Below, one piece after another: positions 1 to 9,343 of a DNA stretch of 56,927 nucleotides. The notes beneath the pieces are model-generated. The model saw nothing but the letters and a program-made list of their open reading frames with translations. It was not told where the DNA came from and made no database searches. A program made the translations under genes and the position numbers. The stretch comes from JAVBMJ01 sp031552535 (GTDB lineage Bacteria > Bacteroidota > Bacteroidia > Bacteroidales > Rikenellaceae). Positions within the stretch are counted from its first letter, which is position 1. Every line of letters starts with the position of its first letter. The stretch covers positions 1 through 56,927 of the forward strand of contig JAVBMJ010000034.1 of the NCBI GenBank assembly GCA_031552535.1. The letters run 5' to 3'.

Positions 1-77
1 GCTTCGAATTCGGCGATTTCCAAACCTGTCAAACTCAAAAACTGTTGCGGGTTACGCTTTATCTTCCTGTATTTCAA
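1..77 (-). CDS. N-terminus of a DDE transposase (partial, runs off the window)
   Basis: The minus strand reads KYRKIKRNPQQFLSLTGLE from a likely TTG start at 75-77 to the window edge. This resembles the first residues of Bacteroidales transposases that carry a helix-turn-helix domain ahead of a DDE_Tnp_4 catalytic domain. Only about 25 codons are visible, so the family call rests on this short match. A TAnnTTTG element lies at 91-98 on the same strand, but it is very close to the start codon. Confidence 0.45.
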   Translation of the reverse strand, partial: MKYRKIKRNPQQFLSLTGLEIAEFE

Positions 78-340
78 ATCGTTTTTAATGCAAAGGTAAT
101 GCTAAAATCGGGAAACTGAAAATTAATGAATATAAACTCTAGTTTCTAAGAATTTTATCTCACAACATTGTCAATATGACGATAATTATTAAAGGCCGGG
201 ATCTTTTTAATTACCAGTCTTTCTCCCCGGAGTAAAACTGCCGCTTTTTATAAAAAGCGGGATGCGCCTCTTGACATTACTTTGCTGAGCGTGGGACTTG
301 ATCCGTTTCATCATTATTTTTGCGTGTTAAGCCTCCCATT
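78..340. other. AT-rich intergenic region without a recognised gene
   Basis: I see no coding frame of convincing composition here. The only clear structure is the perfect palindrome at 241-260. The region lies between the partial transposase and a MITE-like element and is probably the flank of mobile DNA. Confidence 0.5.
241..260. repeat. 20-bp perfect palindrome
   Basis: CCGCTTTTTATAAAAAGCGG is exactly self-complementary. It lacks the T-run after a GC stem that a terminator would need. It could be a protein binding site or part of an insertion-element end. Confidence 0.6.
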
Positions 341-341
341 A

Positions 342-503
342 GGGCGTGTTAGCATAAAGCCGTATGTTTGGGTTCTGTAAGGCGGTTTTGTGTTATACAA
401 GTGAAATTTTTGAGACAATGCGGTTCCATTGGGGATAAAATTTCATGCGGTAGAACCCAAAACCGACAGGAAAACGAACGTGTGGGGTTATGCTAACACG
501 CCC
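342..503. mobile_element. MITE-like element with 16-bp terminal inverted repeats
   Basis: GGGCGTGTTAGCATAA at 342-357 is repeated exactly in inverted orientation at 488-503, and TA flanks both ends (340-341 and 504-505). This is the pattern left by a transposition that duplicates TA. The 162 bp between the outer ends hold no gene. A second shared word, TTTGGGTTCT, lies inside each end. The element is therefore probably non-autonomous and mobilised by a transposase with matching ends, which I do not find in the window. Confidence 0.7.
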
Positions 504-554
504 TAGATGCATTATGCACGGCCCTGTATCAAAACCACAAAGAGCAATACAGAA

Positions 555-581
555 AATCGCCCCGTATACTCCGGGGCGATT
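555..581 (-). terminator. Rho-independent terminator of the first susCD operon
   Basis: A 10-bp GC-rich stem (AATCGCCCCG at 555-564 with its complement at 572-581) encloses a 7-nt loop and is flanked by A/T runs on both sides. It lies just past the DUF4302 pseudogene, in the right place to end the minus-strand operon that starts with susC at 8639. It could work in both directions. Confidence 0.75.
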
Positions 582-608
582 TTTTCGTTTATGTGACGTC
601 AGTAACTT

Positions 609-1080
609 CTACCACTTACCGTCTGGGATAAACCTGATCCTGTCATTGGCATTGAAGGCCGACTTGAACTGGCCGGTCTGATAGCCATTCCACTGGTAAG
701 GCGCCCACTCAATGGTATAGCTGTCTCCAGGGATATAGCCGATAAGTGTATTTACATAGCTATAGATCGCCGATGCATTTGCATCTCCCGACCCCCCACT
801 TGCCACTGCGAACTGGCTCTTATCCGCATTCCACGAAGAAATAGTTGGCCTGGGAACCACCTCCGAACTGTATGAACACCTTCAATTGGGTACCATTGGC
901 AGGGAATATATAGTACAGGTAATCGATAGGGATACCGGCATTCGACATGTTGGCAAATGCCAAAGCCGTACGATAATCGAACTGGTTGGCGGCGGCAGTA
1001 GTCTCACCGCCGTAAACACCCACATTGGACATCCCGCAATCATTAATCTTACCGGGACCCATGGTATACTTAAAGTCAAT
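609..1080 (-). pseudogene. Truncated, frameshifted second copy of the DUF4302 lipoprotein gene
   Basis: Two overlapping minus-strand frames (820-1062 and 609-860) together match the last 150 or so residues of the DUF4302 protein encoded just upstream at 1190-2554. The pieces GMSNVGVYGGETT, QFDYRTAL and WNADKSQFAV align with GFSDIAIYGPNTT, GYYTNRLDL and WNADRSEFTV of the intact protein. A frameshift near 835 breaks the frame, an in-frame TAG lies near 1100, and the signal peptide and N-terminal two thirds are absent. It is best read as a decayed partial tandem duplication at the end of the operon. Confidence 0.75.
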
Positions 1081-1189
1081 AAGCGGATCGGTTGAAACCT
1101 AATCCAACCAACCCGCTTAATGCACTTTATAAACTACACTTTTGTCAAAGGTAAAATGCCATTCCGGGCACAATTACCTTTATCTGAAC

Positions 1190-2554
1190 TTACATGGGAA
1201 CAACCATGGCCCGGGCAATAGGATTGGTCGTAACCATCAGTTGACCAACAGCATCACCACCATAAGTTGCACCAGCCACCCATTCTATGCGGTAAGTCTT
1301 AGATGCAAAATATCTGATAAATTCCTGACCAGGCCCGTTCCCGCCATTCCATAGCCAATTCATATTTCCATCCAACACACTAATACTTGTACCTACCGTG
1401 AACTCAGACCTGTCGGCATTCCACACGATATTATTATACTGCATACGGCCTACATAAGCATCGGTAAATGCAACCTCCAAGGTTACCGTGGTGGCACTCA
1501 TGAAACGATAAGCAACATATGTGAGATAATCGCCTTCACCGGCCGCTTTAAGCCACAGGTCCAGACGGTTGGTATAATATCCGAAAGGATTGGTTGCCAA
1601 AGTTGTATTCGGCCCGTAGATCGCAATATCCGAGAACCCTATAGTATAGGTCTTGCCAAAGCCCATGAGTTGATAGAGCGGAAGTATCTCGCTCTGTATC
1701 GCAACTTCCTGAACCCCTGACGATGTCTGAATCTGAACTACATACGTCGTACCGGTCCACCTGAGACCTATAATGGAGAAACCAGCCTTTACCTCCAACG
1801 GGTCAACATATGTAATATTACCCGTGAGGATATCCATCAAAGTAAAATTGGTCGTAGTTACATTGACGCCATTGGCATCGGGAATACCGTTAACTACCGA
1901 ACGTTCTTTTATAGAGAGTCCGACCTTAACTCCGTCGACCATTATATAAAAACTCTCTCCGGGACGCGTTGCGGCAGTGACAGCAACAGCCCTTGTGATA
2001 TTGTCCCACTCCTTGCCGGCCTTCCAGGCAGTCATCTCATCCTGAGTAGCCTTGCGCAAAGTGAATTCACGATCCCAAAAACGTCCGACAGTGGTAAATT
2101 CACCGTCGGAATAGTCGGCAATACCGAATTCAAAATCTGTCTCCAAACCACGGTTGGTAGTTGAACTGCCTCCGCTGATAGCAGCGTTAGGATCGGAAAG
2201 GATCGTAAGGTAACAATAGGTCTCGAATACAAGTGTCGGGCGCTGGAACTGTTTGATAGAGTACAAACTCGTACTCGGAGTCGTTTTATTGACCAACGGA
2301 GAAGTATAGTTGTCGCTCAACATCTGAACCTGACCCTTGTTGTCGAATGTCATCCAGAACTGATAGTAACCCTTGCTGGTGGGCAACTGGCCAATCCAGC
2401 CGTACTGCGCACCCTGCAACTCGCTGTAGTATCCACTTACAGTCTCGTCGTAGCGCTCCTCGACACTGTTGTCCATATTCGAGGTATACTCGTTGTCGCA
2501 ACCGGCAAACACTACAGCGGCAACTGCGAATAATATATATATGTATCTCTTCAT
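1190..2554 (-). CDS. DUF4302 domain lipoprotein
   Basis: The 454-residue protein starts with a lipoprotein signal peptide whose lipobox ends at Cys19 (FAGC), so it should be anchored in the outer membrane. The rest resembles DUF4302 proteins, which are found in Bacteroidota operons beside SusC, SusD and a zinc metallohydrolase lipoprotein, the order seen here. Its biochemical role is not known; by context it is a surface or periplasmic accessory of the uptake system. It is the fourth gene of the operon, 45 bp after the metallohydrolase, and is followed by a decayed partial copy of itself. The gene looks intact. Confidence 0.8.
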   Translation of the reverse strand: MKRYIYILFAVAAVVFAGCDNEYTSNMDNSVEERYDETVSGYYSELQGAQYGWIGQLPTSKGYYQFWMTFDNKGQVQMLSDNYTSPLVNKTTPSTSLYSIKQFQRPTLVFETYCYLTILSDPNAAISGGSSTTNRGLETDFEFGIADYSDGEFTTVGRFWDREFTLRKATQDEMTAWKAGKEWDNITRAVAVTAATRPGESFYIMVDGVKVGLSIKERSVVNGIPDANGVNVTTTNFTLMDILTGNITYVDPLEVKAGFSIIGLRWTGTTYVVQIQTSSGVQEVAIQSEILPLYQLMGFGKTYTIGFSDIAIYGPNTTLATNPFGYYTNRLDLWLKAAGEGDYLTYVAYRFMSATTVTLEVAFTDAYVGRMQYNNIVWNADRSEFTVGTSISVLDGNMNWLWNGGNGPGQEFIRYFASKTYRIEWVAGATYGGDAVGQLMVTTNPIARAMVVPM

Positions 2555-2599
2555 AGCACTCTAATTAGTTTAATATTGAACATAAGTCCGGACACCGGA

Positions 2600-3550
2600 T
2601 CAAGGATTCTGCCCTCTGGCGACAACAGCGGCAATAGCGTCCTGGATATAACCCTCAAGACCCTTCTGGCCGGTGGCAGTATTGTTGTAGTACTGTATGC
2701 CCCAGGAGTTCTTGAAGTACTCCACGATAATGGCCTCCTTCCAACGCAAATCCCTTACGGCATTAGTGTTCTCCGCAGGTGTCTTACCCGCAGCAGCCGT
2801 TGCAGCAGTTGCAATAACAGTGTTCTCGAACCATGCCTTACCATAAACCAGAATCATAGAAGCCATATCGGCAAAGTCCTCGTCCTTGCCCACCAGGCAA
2901 TAGTTGCGTACAAAACCGAGTTTATATACATAACTCGGGTCGGTATAAGGAGAGTTATACCATGCAGACGGATCGTAATACTGCGAACTGTAGACAGAGA
3001 AGTCCTTGTCGAACATCTTGGTCTGATGAAGGATATGCGCAAACTCGTGCTCAATGGTGTGCATCGACTGGCGAAGAAGATCTGCATTTGACGGGTCGAA
3101 GTTGTTACCGCCCAGCAGCAGGATGTTGCGCCCGCCCTCGGCCTGGCCCAGCTTCATGGAGCCGTTGGTATACTCGTAACTACCAGCCAGAACTACGCTC
3201 TTCGGGATCATCAGCTTGGTGAAATCCTCACCTGCGGCCAGGTTGAAAGGCTCGAACCATACGTCGCGGATAGCTTCCATCATGGGAATGACCTGGTCGA
3301 GATCAATAGGAACGATCGTCTTATCGTATGAAGTCAACACCTTGACGGCATCCCAACGATAAGTAACTTCCACATTATAAGGCTTGCGGTAGTTTTGTTC
3401 CAGCCACTCGTCGACTTCGTTCATCACATAATCGTCGCCACCCAAACCCGGAATATCGAGATTAGGATCGATCTTCTCCGTCTCGCGGCACGAAGTCAAC
3501 CCCAGCATCGCAACGAACGCACTAAACAATAATATTCTTGTGTATTTCAT
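2600..3550 (-). CDS. Substrate-import-associated zinc metallohydrolase lipoprotein
   Basis: The protein has 316 residues, with a lipobox ending at Cys21 (LTSC). HEFAH at 168-172 is a zinc-binding HExxH motif, and Glu224 in KDEDFADMA is a good candidate for the third metal ligand, as in the gluzincin-like Peptidase_Mx1 family. Members of this family occur almost only next to SusC/SusD pairs and are thought to act at the cell surface on the imported substrate, probably a peptide or protein; no substrate can be read here. It is the third gene of the operon, 21 bp after susD. All motif residues are present, so it should be active. Confidence 0.85.
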   Translation of the reverse strand: MKYTRILLFSAFVAMLGLTSCRETEKIDPNLDIPGLGGDDYVMNEVDEWLEQNYRKPYNVEVTYRWDAVKVLTSYDKTIVPIDLDQVIPMMEAIRDVWFEPFNLAAGEDFTKLMIPKSVVLAGSYEYTNGSMKLGQAEGGRNILLLGGNNFDPSNADLLRQSMHTIEHEFAHILHQTKMFDKDFSVYSSQYYDPSAWYNSPYTDPSYVYKLGFVRNYCLVGKDEDFADMASMILVYGKAWFENTVIATAATAAAGKTPAENTNAVRDLRWKEAIIVEYFKNSWGIQYYNNTATGQKGLEGYIQDAIAAVVARGQNP

Positions 3551-3571
3551 AGTCTCAACGTTTTTAAGTGA

Positions 3572-5275
3572 TTATTCCCAAGGATTGGTATTGTCCATCT
3601 TGTTGGGCTGCACACCAGAGATGGCAGCCGACTGCGGAATCTGGAGAACACGACGGTCGTCATCCGGAGTAAGAGTGCTCTTCAATCCATTGGACTTCTG
3701 ATGGGTTACCGGGATATTCCAACGGAGGATATCGAAATACCTCAGGCCTTCCCAGGTAAATTCGGAAAGACGGTAATCGAGGATGCAAAGGATCAGCGAT
3801 TTCTGGAGTTTCTTCTCAGCATCGGTGCCCGAGAAACGGTCCTTGTTCCACTGGTTGTTTATAAAGTGGTTCGGATCGTCAGCCTGGGAACCATAATAAG
3901 CAACTATGCGGTCCTGGTCCAAAGCGTTGTTGTTGGGATTGTAAGAGGTCATACGACCCTGCGCAAACATCTGAAGGTCGTAAATAGCATCATTATACTT
4001 GCCTGTCATCGCATAAGCCTCGGCACGGTTCAACAACGCCTCCTCCATACGGAATATGTTGAACTTGGTGTAAGGCACACCAGAACCCGAACTGCCGGAC
4101 ACCTTAAAGTCATTGTAGTGCTTAGGCGTCCAGGCAACACCCGTACGGTCGAGACTCCAGCTCCAGCGGCGATAGCGCCAAGTGGTTCCCGTAACATTGG
4201 CCGGAGAGCCCGCGCCGCCTGCAATCCTCGTAAAATAGGTCCCGTCATATGCCTGTCCCACGTAACTGGTACCCCAACTGTAGGTAAGCACAGAAGCTAC
4301 TTCGGATGAAAGCAAATTCCACGGATTCGTCGGTTTGCTGAATTGCTTACCAGTCTCATAAGGATCGGATATGGTATTGGTAAGGACATTCCAATCTGCA
4401 AGATTCGCCTTGAAGAACAGGTAAGCCGCATCGGAAGGATCGACATATTTACGTGTCGACCCGTCGAAAGTGTTCGTGCCTGCACGTGTACCGGTGACAT
4501 TGATAAACTTCGACGGGACAGGCATCAACTGGTTGGCATACGAAATAGCCGTATTGTAATCGTGGGTAAACATCGAAAAACGTATAGCCAACGCCTTGGC
4601 AGGGCGATCATAGAAATGGAATGCAGGCTGACCGAAATCACCCAAAGCACCAGCATCGGAAACAGATTCGACAATATCTTCACGTATCTTTTCAAGAGTC
4701 GAAGCAACCGTTCCCCTGTCATATTTTTTAATAATCACAATCTCCGGTTCGTCTACATACGGGATACCCGGATTAGTCGCCTGATTCGCATAATCAAACA
4801 TATTGGAAAACAGGCTTAACAGGCACAAATGGTGGAACGCACGTGTGAGGCGGGCCTCAGCCTTGTATATAGGAAGGCTGGGGGTTTGGGGAAGAGTCTC
4901 AATAGCCTCCAGTGCGTGGTTTGCAGTAGCAATAGCGCTGTAGCACGATGTCCAGAACTGCTCATAGGTACAGTTACCTGTCTCCTGCAATGTATATGGT
5001 TCCCAACCGAACGCCGTCTGAACATTAATAAAGAACGGGTCGACGCTAGCACCCCTCATGTCAGATCCGAAATCGACAAAACCGTCACACCTTGCATTGA
5101 TCAGGTCGGCATAGCCACGGTCGGCATAAGCAGATGTCAGCAAATCGCGGACTTTCGGTTCCGAATCTATTATAGTTCGGTTGTCAGGCATCTTGTCAAG
5201 AAACTTGTTGCAACCCGCAAAAAGCATTATTCCCGACAGCAAGGTACCAATTAATATTTTTCTCATAACTTTCAT
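3572..5275 (-). CDS. SusD-like substrate-binding outer-membrane lipoprotein (RagB/SusD family)
   Basis: This 567-residue lipoprotein (Cys22 in FAGCNKFLD) has the SusD pattern: an N-terminal helical TPR-like region with KAEARLTRAFHHLCLLSLF, and a C-terminal domain with LLNRAEAYAMTG and the ending DNTNPWE. SusD proteins form a lid over the SusC channel and capture the ligand at the cell surface. The gene lies 25 bp after susC. Because the operon carries a metallohydrolase and no glycosidase, a peptide or glycopeptide ligand is more likely than a plain polysaccharide (inference). A second possible start (MRKILIG) lies three codons inside. Confidence 0.9.
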   Translation of the reverse strand: MKVMRKILIGTLLSGIMLFAGCNKFLDKMPDNRTIIDSEPKVRDLLTSAYADRGYADLINARCDGFVDFGSDMRGASVDPFFINVQTAFGWEPYTLQETGNCTYEQFWTSCYSAIATANHALEAIETLPQTPSLPIYKAEARLTRAFHHLCLLSLFSNMFDYANQATNPGIPYVDEPEIVIIKKYDRGTVASTLEKIREDIVESVSDAGALGDFGQPAFHFYDRPAKALAIRFSMFTHDYNTAISYANQLMPVPSKFINVTGTRAGTNTFDGSTRKYVDPSDAAYLFFKANLADWNVLTNTISDPYETGKQFSKPTNPWNLLSSEVASVLTYSWGTSYVGQAYDGTYFTRIAGGAGSPANVTGTTWRYRRWSWSLDRTGVAWTPKHYNDFKVSGSSGSGVPYTKFNIFRMEEALLNRAEAYAMTGKYNDAIYDLQMFAQGRMTSYNPNNNALDQDRIVAYYGSQADDPNHFINNQWNKDRFSGTDAEKKLQKSLILCILDYRLSEFTWEGLRYFDILRWNIPVTHQKSNGLKSTLTPDDDRRVLQIPQSAAISGVQPNKMDNTNPWE

Positions 5276-5300
5276 CTTCTTAAATGTTACACCTGATTAA

Positions 5301-8300
5301 TTAGAACCCGAGGGTCAACGAAAGAATAACCTGGGTCTGGGCGGGCATCGCCACACCACCGGTGTTGAAAAACTCGGGATCCTGCCCGTTGAGCTTCTTG
5401 TCGGAATACAGCAACCACAAATCACGGCCCGTGAGTCGGAGCGAAGCGCTGCGGAACACTTTGGTCTTGGCGACAAGGTCAAGAGGCATGTCGTAGTTCA
5501 ACGACACGGTCTTCAGACGGATAAAGTCTCCTTTGGCAACACGGATATCGGAATTATTGTAGTTGACATATGGGTAAACACCCGTTCCGATAACGGTGGA
5601 AGCGAATATCCTGTCGGTAATGGCCGGAATATTCGTAAACCTCTCGTCGCCGCTCATGATCCAGCGGTTCTTGAACTCGTTAGAAGTAGCCGACAAGTCG
5701 CTATAAGAACTGCTGTAAGCCGGTGTGAGACGGATCTTGTTGCCAAAACCATAAGAGAAGAAAATGTTGGCAGACAAACCTTTCCAACGAAGCGAGGTAT
5801 TGAGACCACCGGTATAGACAGGATCTACCGTGCCTTCGTGTATAAGGAAATCGGTGTTCTGTCCCTGGGCATAAACACTATAGCTAACCTCGCCGGATTC
5901 ATTTATAAAAGTAGGTATACCGGTCTGAGAATCGAGACCCACGAACGGAATCGAGAAGAGACTGTTAACGGGATAGTTGTTCTTGCTCGCACCGGAACTA
6001 TTTAACAAATCATTGACCGACGGCTCATTGACCATGTTGCGGATCGTGTTTTCCGACCACGAGAAAATGAAGTTACCCGTCCATGTCCAATCCTTGGTCT
6101 TGATCATCGTGCCACCGAGCATGACATCCAAACCTTTCGACTCGAGGTCAGCATAGTTGGCCCATTTCGTCATCTCGCCACCGATACCGGATACTTTGAT
6201 AGGGGCGATCAAATCGAAACCATCCTTGGTAAAGTAGTCTACCGAAAGGGTAAGGCGGTTCTCAAACATTCCGAAGTCCATACCCATATTGAGGTGGTAG
6301 TTCTTCTCCCAGGTCAACTCGCTGTTGGCAAGGTTTGCAATATAGATCATGTTCTCGATATAGCCGGGACGGTATGTCTGGGCTGTCCTGAATATAGGCG
6401 AAGAGTTGGTGGCGTTAGGCATATTGGCGTTAAGACCGTAACTCACGCGCACTGCCAGGTCGCTGATCTTGTCAATACGTTTGATAAAGTCCTCTTCGAA
6501 GATATTCCATTTCAAACCGAAGTCCCATGTAGGCAACCAGCGTGCATCCCTGTCGGTACCCAGTTTATTCGATCCGTCGTAACGCACGGTGAACGTAGCC
6601 GAATAGCGGCGGTCGAAAGCGTAGTTACCAGTTGCATAGAACGCTGCGAAGCGGTCGTAGTAATCCTGCGAGGAGTAGAGCTCGGTCTGGTTCTCCGAAG
6701 CTTTGCGGAAGTAATTCGGGTCGAGGTTGACCTGGCCACCGAATGTAAATTGATAGCCCGCGCGCGTGTTCCAATCCCTGTGGCGGTCTACATACTTAAC
6801 CTGCGTACCGCCCATTACATTGAACTCATGCGTATATTTTTCACCCCATACTTTGGTATATTTCAACTGCGCACGCAGGTCGTAGTTCATCATCGAACTG
6901 GTGTTCGTGTTATAGAAACCACCCAAAGGCATAACCGTAATAGGCTCGGCACCCACATCGTCCGGATCCGACCACAAGTAAGGGTTACGGCTACGTATAG
7001 TAGAGTTGTTGGCCGAACGCCATGCCATGGACACGTTCGAGTTCTCGGTGACCTTATGATCCTGGTCGGTACCTACATAACGGATAGCTCCCATCATCTC
7101 GAGCCTGAGGCCCTTCATGATATTATAGTTGAACTCACCCTGAAGCTTGACATCATATACATTAAGGTCGATGGTGTTGTTGTCCAACTCGTGGAGGATG
7201 TTGAACGGAGCGTAGTTCATCGTGATGTACTCCAGGTTGCCATTATCGTCGTAAGGACGCAATGTGCGGCTCGTGTTCAAAGCGTAGCTGAAGGGGTTGA
7301 TATCGAAGTCACGCGACCAGCTTCCGCTAACGGTTTCCAATTCACGGGTATACGAACCCGGAGCCTTCTGGTTACGCAACGAAGCCACAGCCTGGAAACC
7401 CAAACTGATCTTCGAACTGACTTCGTAGTCGTTACGGAAATTGAACGTGTAGCGGTTCACCTTGTCGGCTACAGTCCAACCCGCATCACCCAGGTAACCT
7501 ATAGAAGCGTAGGTCTTGGATTTATCCGTACCGGTCGAGATGCTCAAAGAGTGCTCCTGCATGATAGAGTTGCGGAACAACACATCAAACCAATCGGTGT
7601 TGGCCATAGCGTATTTGTTAAGGAACGCACGCCGTGCCGCCACAGTGTTTTCCAAACCGAACTGCTTGGTCTTGGGATCGTAATAGTTGATGGCATTGTA
7701 CATCATACCGTAAACACCCGAACTCGAGTTATTCACGATACTCGGGTTCAACCATCCTTTGCGGGCAAGTTCCACATAGACACCCATTTGGTCGGCCGAG
7801 TTCATGATATCATAGTTCTCGTAGCGAGGTTTGCTGCGCATCGTGAAGTTACCGGTGTAGGTAATTCTCGGGGCGCCCTGCTTACCGCGTTTGGTGGTGA
7901 TGACCACAACGCCGTTCATCGCGCGGGCACCGTAAAGGGCCGTTGCGGCGGCATCCTTCAAAATGTCGAACGTCTCGATATCGTTGGGGTTTATACCAGC
8001 GACAGACGAACCGAGCATAGTCGTCGGGTCACCGCTCGACAACTGGTCGTTGGTAACCGAAACGATATCTTCGAGGACTACCCCGTCCACAACCCACAAA
8101 GGTTTATTCTCACCCGTGATAGAAGTAACACCACGCACACGGATTTTGGGAGCGGCACCGAAAGTGCTCGACACGTTCTGGATCGAAACCCCGGCAATCT
8201 TACCTTCGAGCATGCGGCTCGCATCGGTAACACCGGCCAACTCCATATCTTCGGCCTTGACTTTGACCGACGATCCGGTGAACGTCTGCTTCTTCACATC

Positions 8301-8639
8301 GGCAAAACCGGTCACTACGACGTCATCGATGACAAGCGAAGACTTGCTCAACTTTATGTTCAGCGGACTCTTGGTATTGTTGTTGTAAGCAACTTCCCTC
8401 GTGTCGTATCCCACATTAGAGAAAACAAGGATTTGGCTGCCGGAAAGAGGCGCCGAAATTGTATATGCTCCGTTGGCATCGGTAGCAACCCCTATAGTGG
8501 TTCCTTTAACCGTTACGGTAGCGAAGGGAATTGGCTGACCGTCTTCCGAATCGGTAAGCTTTCCCGAGATCCTCACCTGAGCTATTGCTGCTCCAACGCT
8601 CAGATTAACGATGATTAGCAATAATAAAAATTTTCTCAT
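5301..8639 (-). CDS. SusC-like TonB-dependent outer-membrane transporter (SusC/RagA family)
   Basis: The 1112-residue protein has a signal peptide (1-20), a carboxypeptidase-regulatory-like beta-sandwich (about 23-100), a TonB-box-like stretch DDVVVTGF at 105-112, a plug domain with the SusC/RagA signature FDILKDAAATALYGARA at 224-240, and a long beta-barrel ending in LSLTLGF. It should import the ligand captured by SusD, using TonB energy. There is no N-terminal STN domain, so it is unlikely to signal to an anti-sigma factor. It is the first gene of a four-gene operon that ends at the terminator at 555-581. Confidence 0.93.
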   Translation of the reverse strand: MRKFLLLLIIVNLSVGAAIAQVRISGKLTDSEDGQPIPFATVTVKGTTIGVATDANGAYTISAPLSGSQILVFSNVGYDTREVAYNNNTKSPLNIKLSKSSLVIDDVVVTGFADVKKQTFTGSSVKVKAEDMELAGVTDASRMLEGKIAGVSIQNVSSTFGAAPKIRVRGVTSITGENKPLWVVDGVVLEDIVSVTNDQLSSGDPTTMLGSSVAGINPNDIETFDILKDAAATALYGARAMNGVVVITTKRGKQGAPRITYTGNFTMRSKPRYENYDIMNSADQMGVYVELARKGWLNPSIVNNSSSGVYGMMYNAINYYDPKTKQFGLENTVAARRAFLNKYAMANTDWFDVLFRNSIMQEHSLSISTGTDKSKTYASIGYLGDAGWTVADKVNRYTFNFRNDYEVSSKISLGFQAVASLRNQKAPGSYTRELETVSGSWSRDFDINPFSYALNTSRTLRPYDDNGNLEYITMNYAPFNILHELDNNTIDLNVYDVKLQGEFNYNIMKGLRLEMMGAIRYVGTDQDHKVTENSNVSMAWRSANNSTIRSRNPYLWSDPDDVGAEPITVMPLGGFYNTNTSSMMNYDLRAQLKYTKVWGEKYTHEFNVMGGTQVKYVDRHRDWNTRAGYQFTFGGQVNLDPNYFRKASENQTELYSSQDYYDRFAAFYATGNYAFDRRYSATFTVRYDGSNKLGTDRDARWLPTWDFGLKWNIFEEDFIKRIDKISDLAVRVSYGLNANMPNATNSSPIFRTAQTYRPGYIENMIYIANLANSELTWEKNYHLNMGMDFGMFENRLTLSVDYFTKDGFDLIAPIKVSGIGGEMTKWANYADLESKGLDVMLGGTMIKTKDWTWTGNFIFSWSENTIRNMVNEPSVNDLLNSSGASKNNYPVNSLFSIPFVGLDSQTGIPTFINESGEVSYSVYAQGQNTDFLIHEGTVDPVYTGGLNTSLRWKGLSANIFFSYGFGNKIRLTPAYSSSYSDLSATSNEFKNRWIMSGDERFTNIPAITDRIFASTVIGTGVYPYVNYNNSDIRVAKGDFIRLKTVSLNYDMPLDLVAKTKVFRSASLRLTGRDLWLLYSDKKLNGQDPEFFNTGGVAMPAQTQVILSLTLGF

Positions 8640-9183
8640 TCTTCTTCTCGCTTTTGATTAATAATTTATTTTCGTTAGGGTAATTTCCGGCGCCTCGCAC
8701 ATAATAAATATACTTTACGAAGCTACCCGGCTGACACGCGGCAATCTCATCGCCCGCATCATAAAAAACAGGCCTCCATCTTAACAACCCACACTGAATA
8801 TACATTAATAACAAATACGCCAACAAATCTACCGGGTTACGGTAGAGTCTGTCGACTTTTTTAAATTACCTGATGTTTAGTGGATTGTACAATTTCCTCA
8901 TTCAAATAATGTTTATTTTTTAACCATATCCGACAAATGCGTTTTATTTCGCAAAATATCGTTTTTTATTCAAAAATATGTAAAAAATCGACCCTATGCA
9001 ACGTATGTCCGACAAAAAACCAGTTCCCGGGCCATTAAGCTATTTTACGTCTGGAGTATCGAATCATAACTGCCATCGGCATTTCACAGCTATTTTAAAA
9101 GCATAAATCCAGCCCGGTCTATAATCTGTAGGCATTGCCAATTGCTCTTAGCATACCCCTGACTGCAAAAATAATATTTTTTT
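8640..9183. other. 544-bp upstream region of susC
   Basis: No gene is seen. The stretch is AT-rich and should hold the susC promoter. A minus-strand TAnnTTTG word lies at 8824-8831 (TAGATTTG), but no TTTG is found 19 bp upstream of it, so it is only a candidate. No sigma, anti-sigma or other regulator gene is nearby. Confidence 0.4.
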
Positions 9184-9313
9184 TTACATTTGATACTTAT
9201 ACGAAAAAATATCATTAGAGTCAGCATTCAAAATAGCATCATTCTCACCTGACAGTTTTGTACCGTTAAACCTCGGAGGCTGCAAATACTTCGGATCCGC
9301 CTTAATTTAGGCT
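9184..9313 (-). pseudogene. 3' remnant of an unknown gene cut off by ISAon1
   Basis: From the IS border the minus strand reads about 40 codons ending in GENDAILNADSNDIFSYKYQM and a stop at 9184-9186. Composition and length suggest the C-terminus of a real protein, but I do not recognise the family. The frame is closed by a stop at the IS junction, so the gene has lost its 5' part. Confidence 0.4.
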
Positions 9314-9343
9314 CAATGTAAAAACCGGGTGGAGCGGGTTGTA

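Noticed and set aside
6294..8618. 774-codon plus-strand frame opposite susC
   Set aside because: It lies wholly inside a convincing SusC gene and reads as low-complexity antisense sequence rich in Val, Arg and His. The same holds for 24406-25770, 28116-29225, 33095-34150 and 52890-54284.
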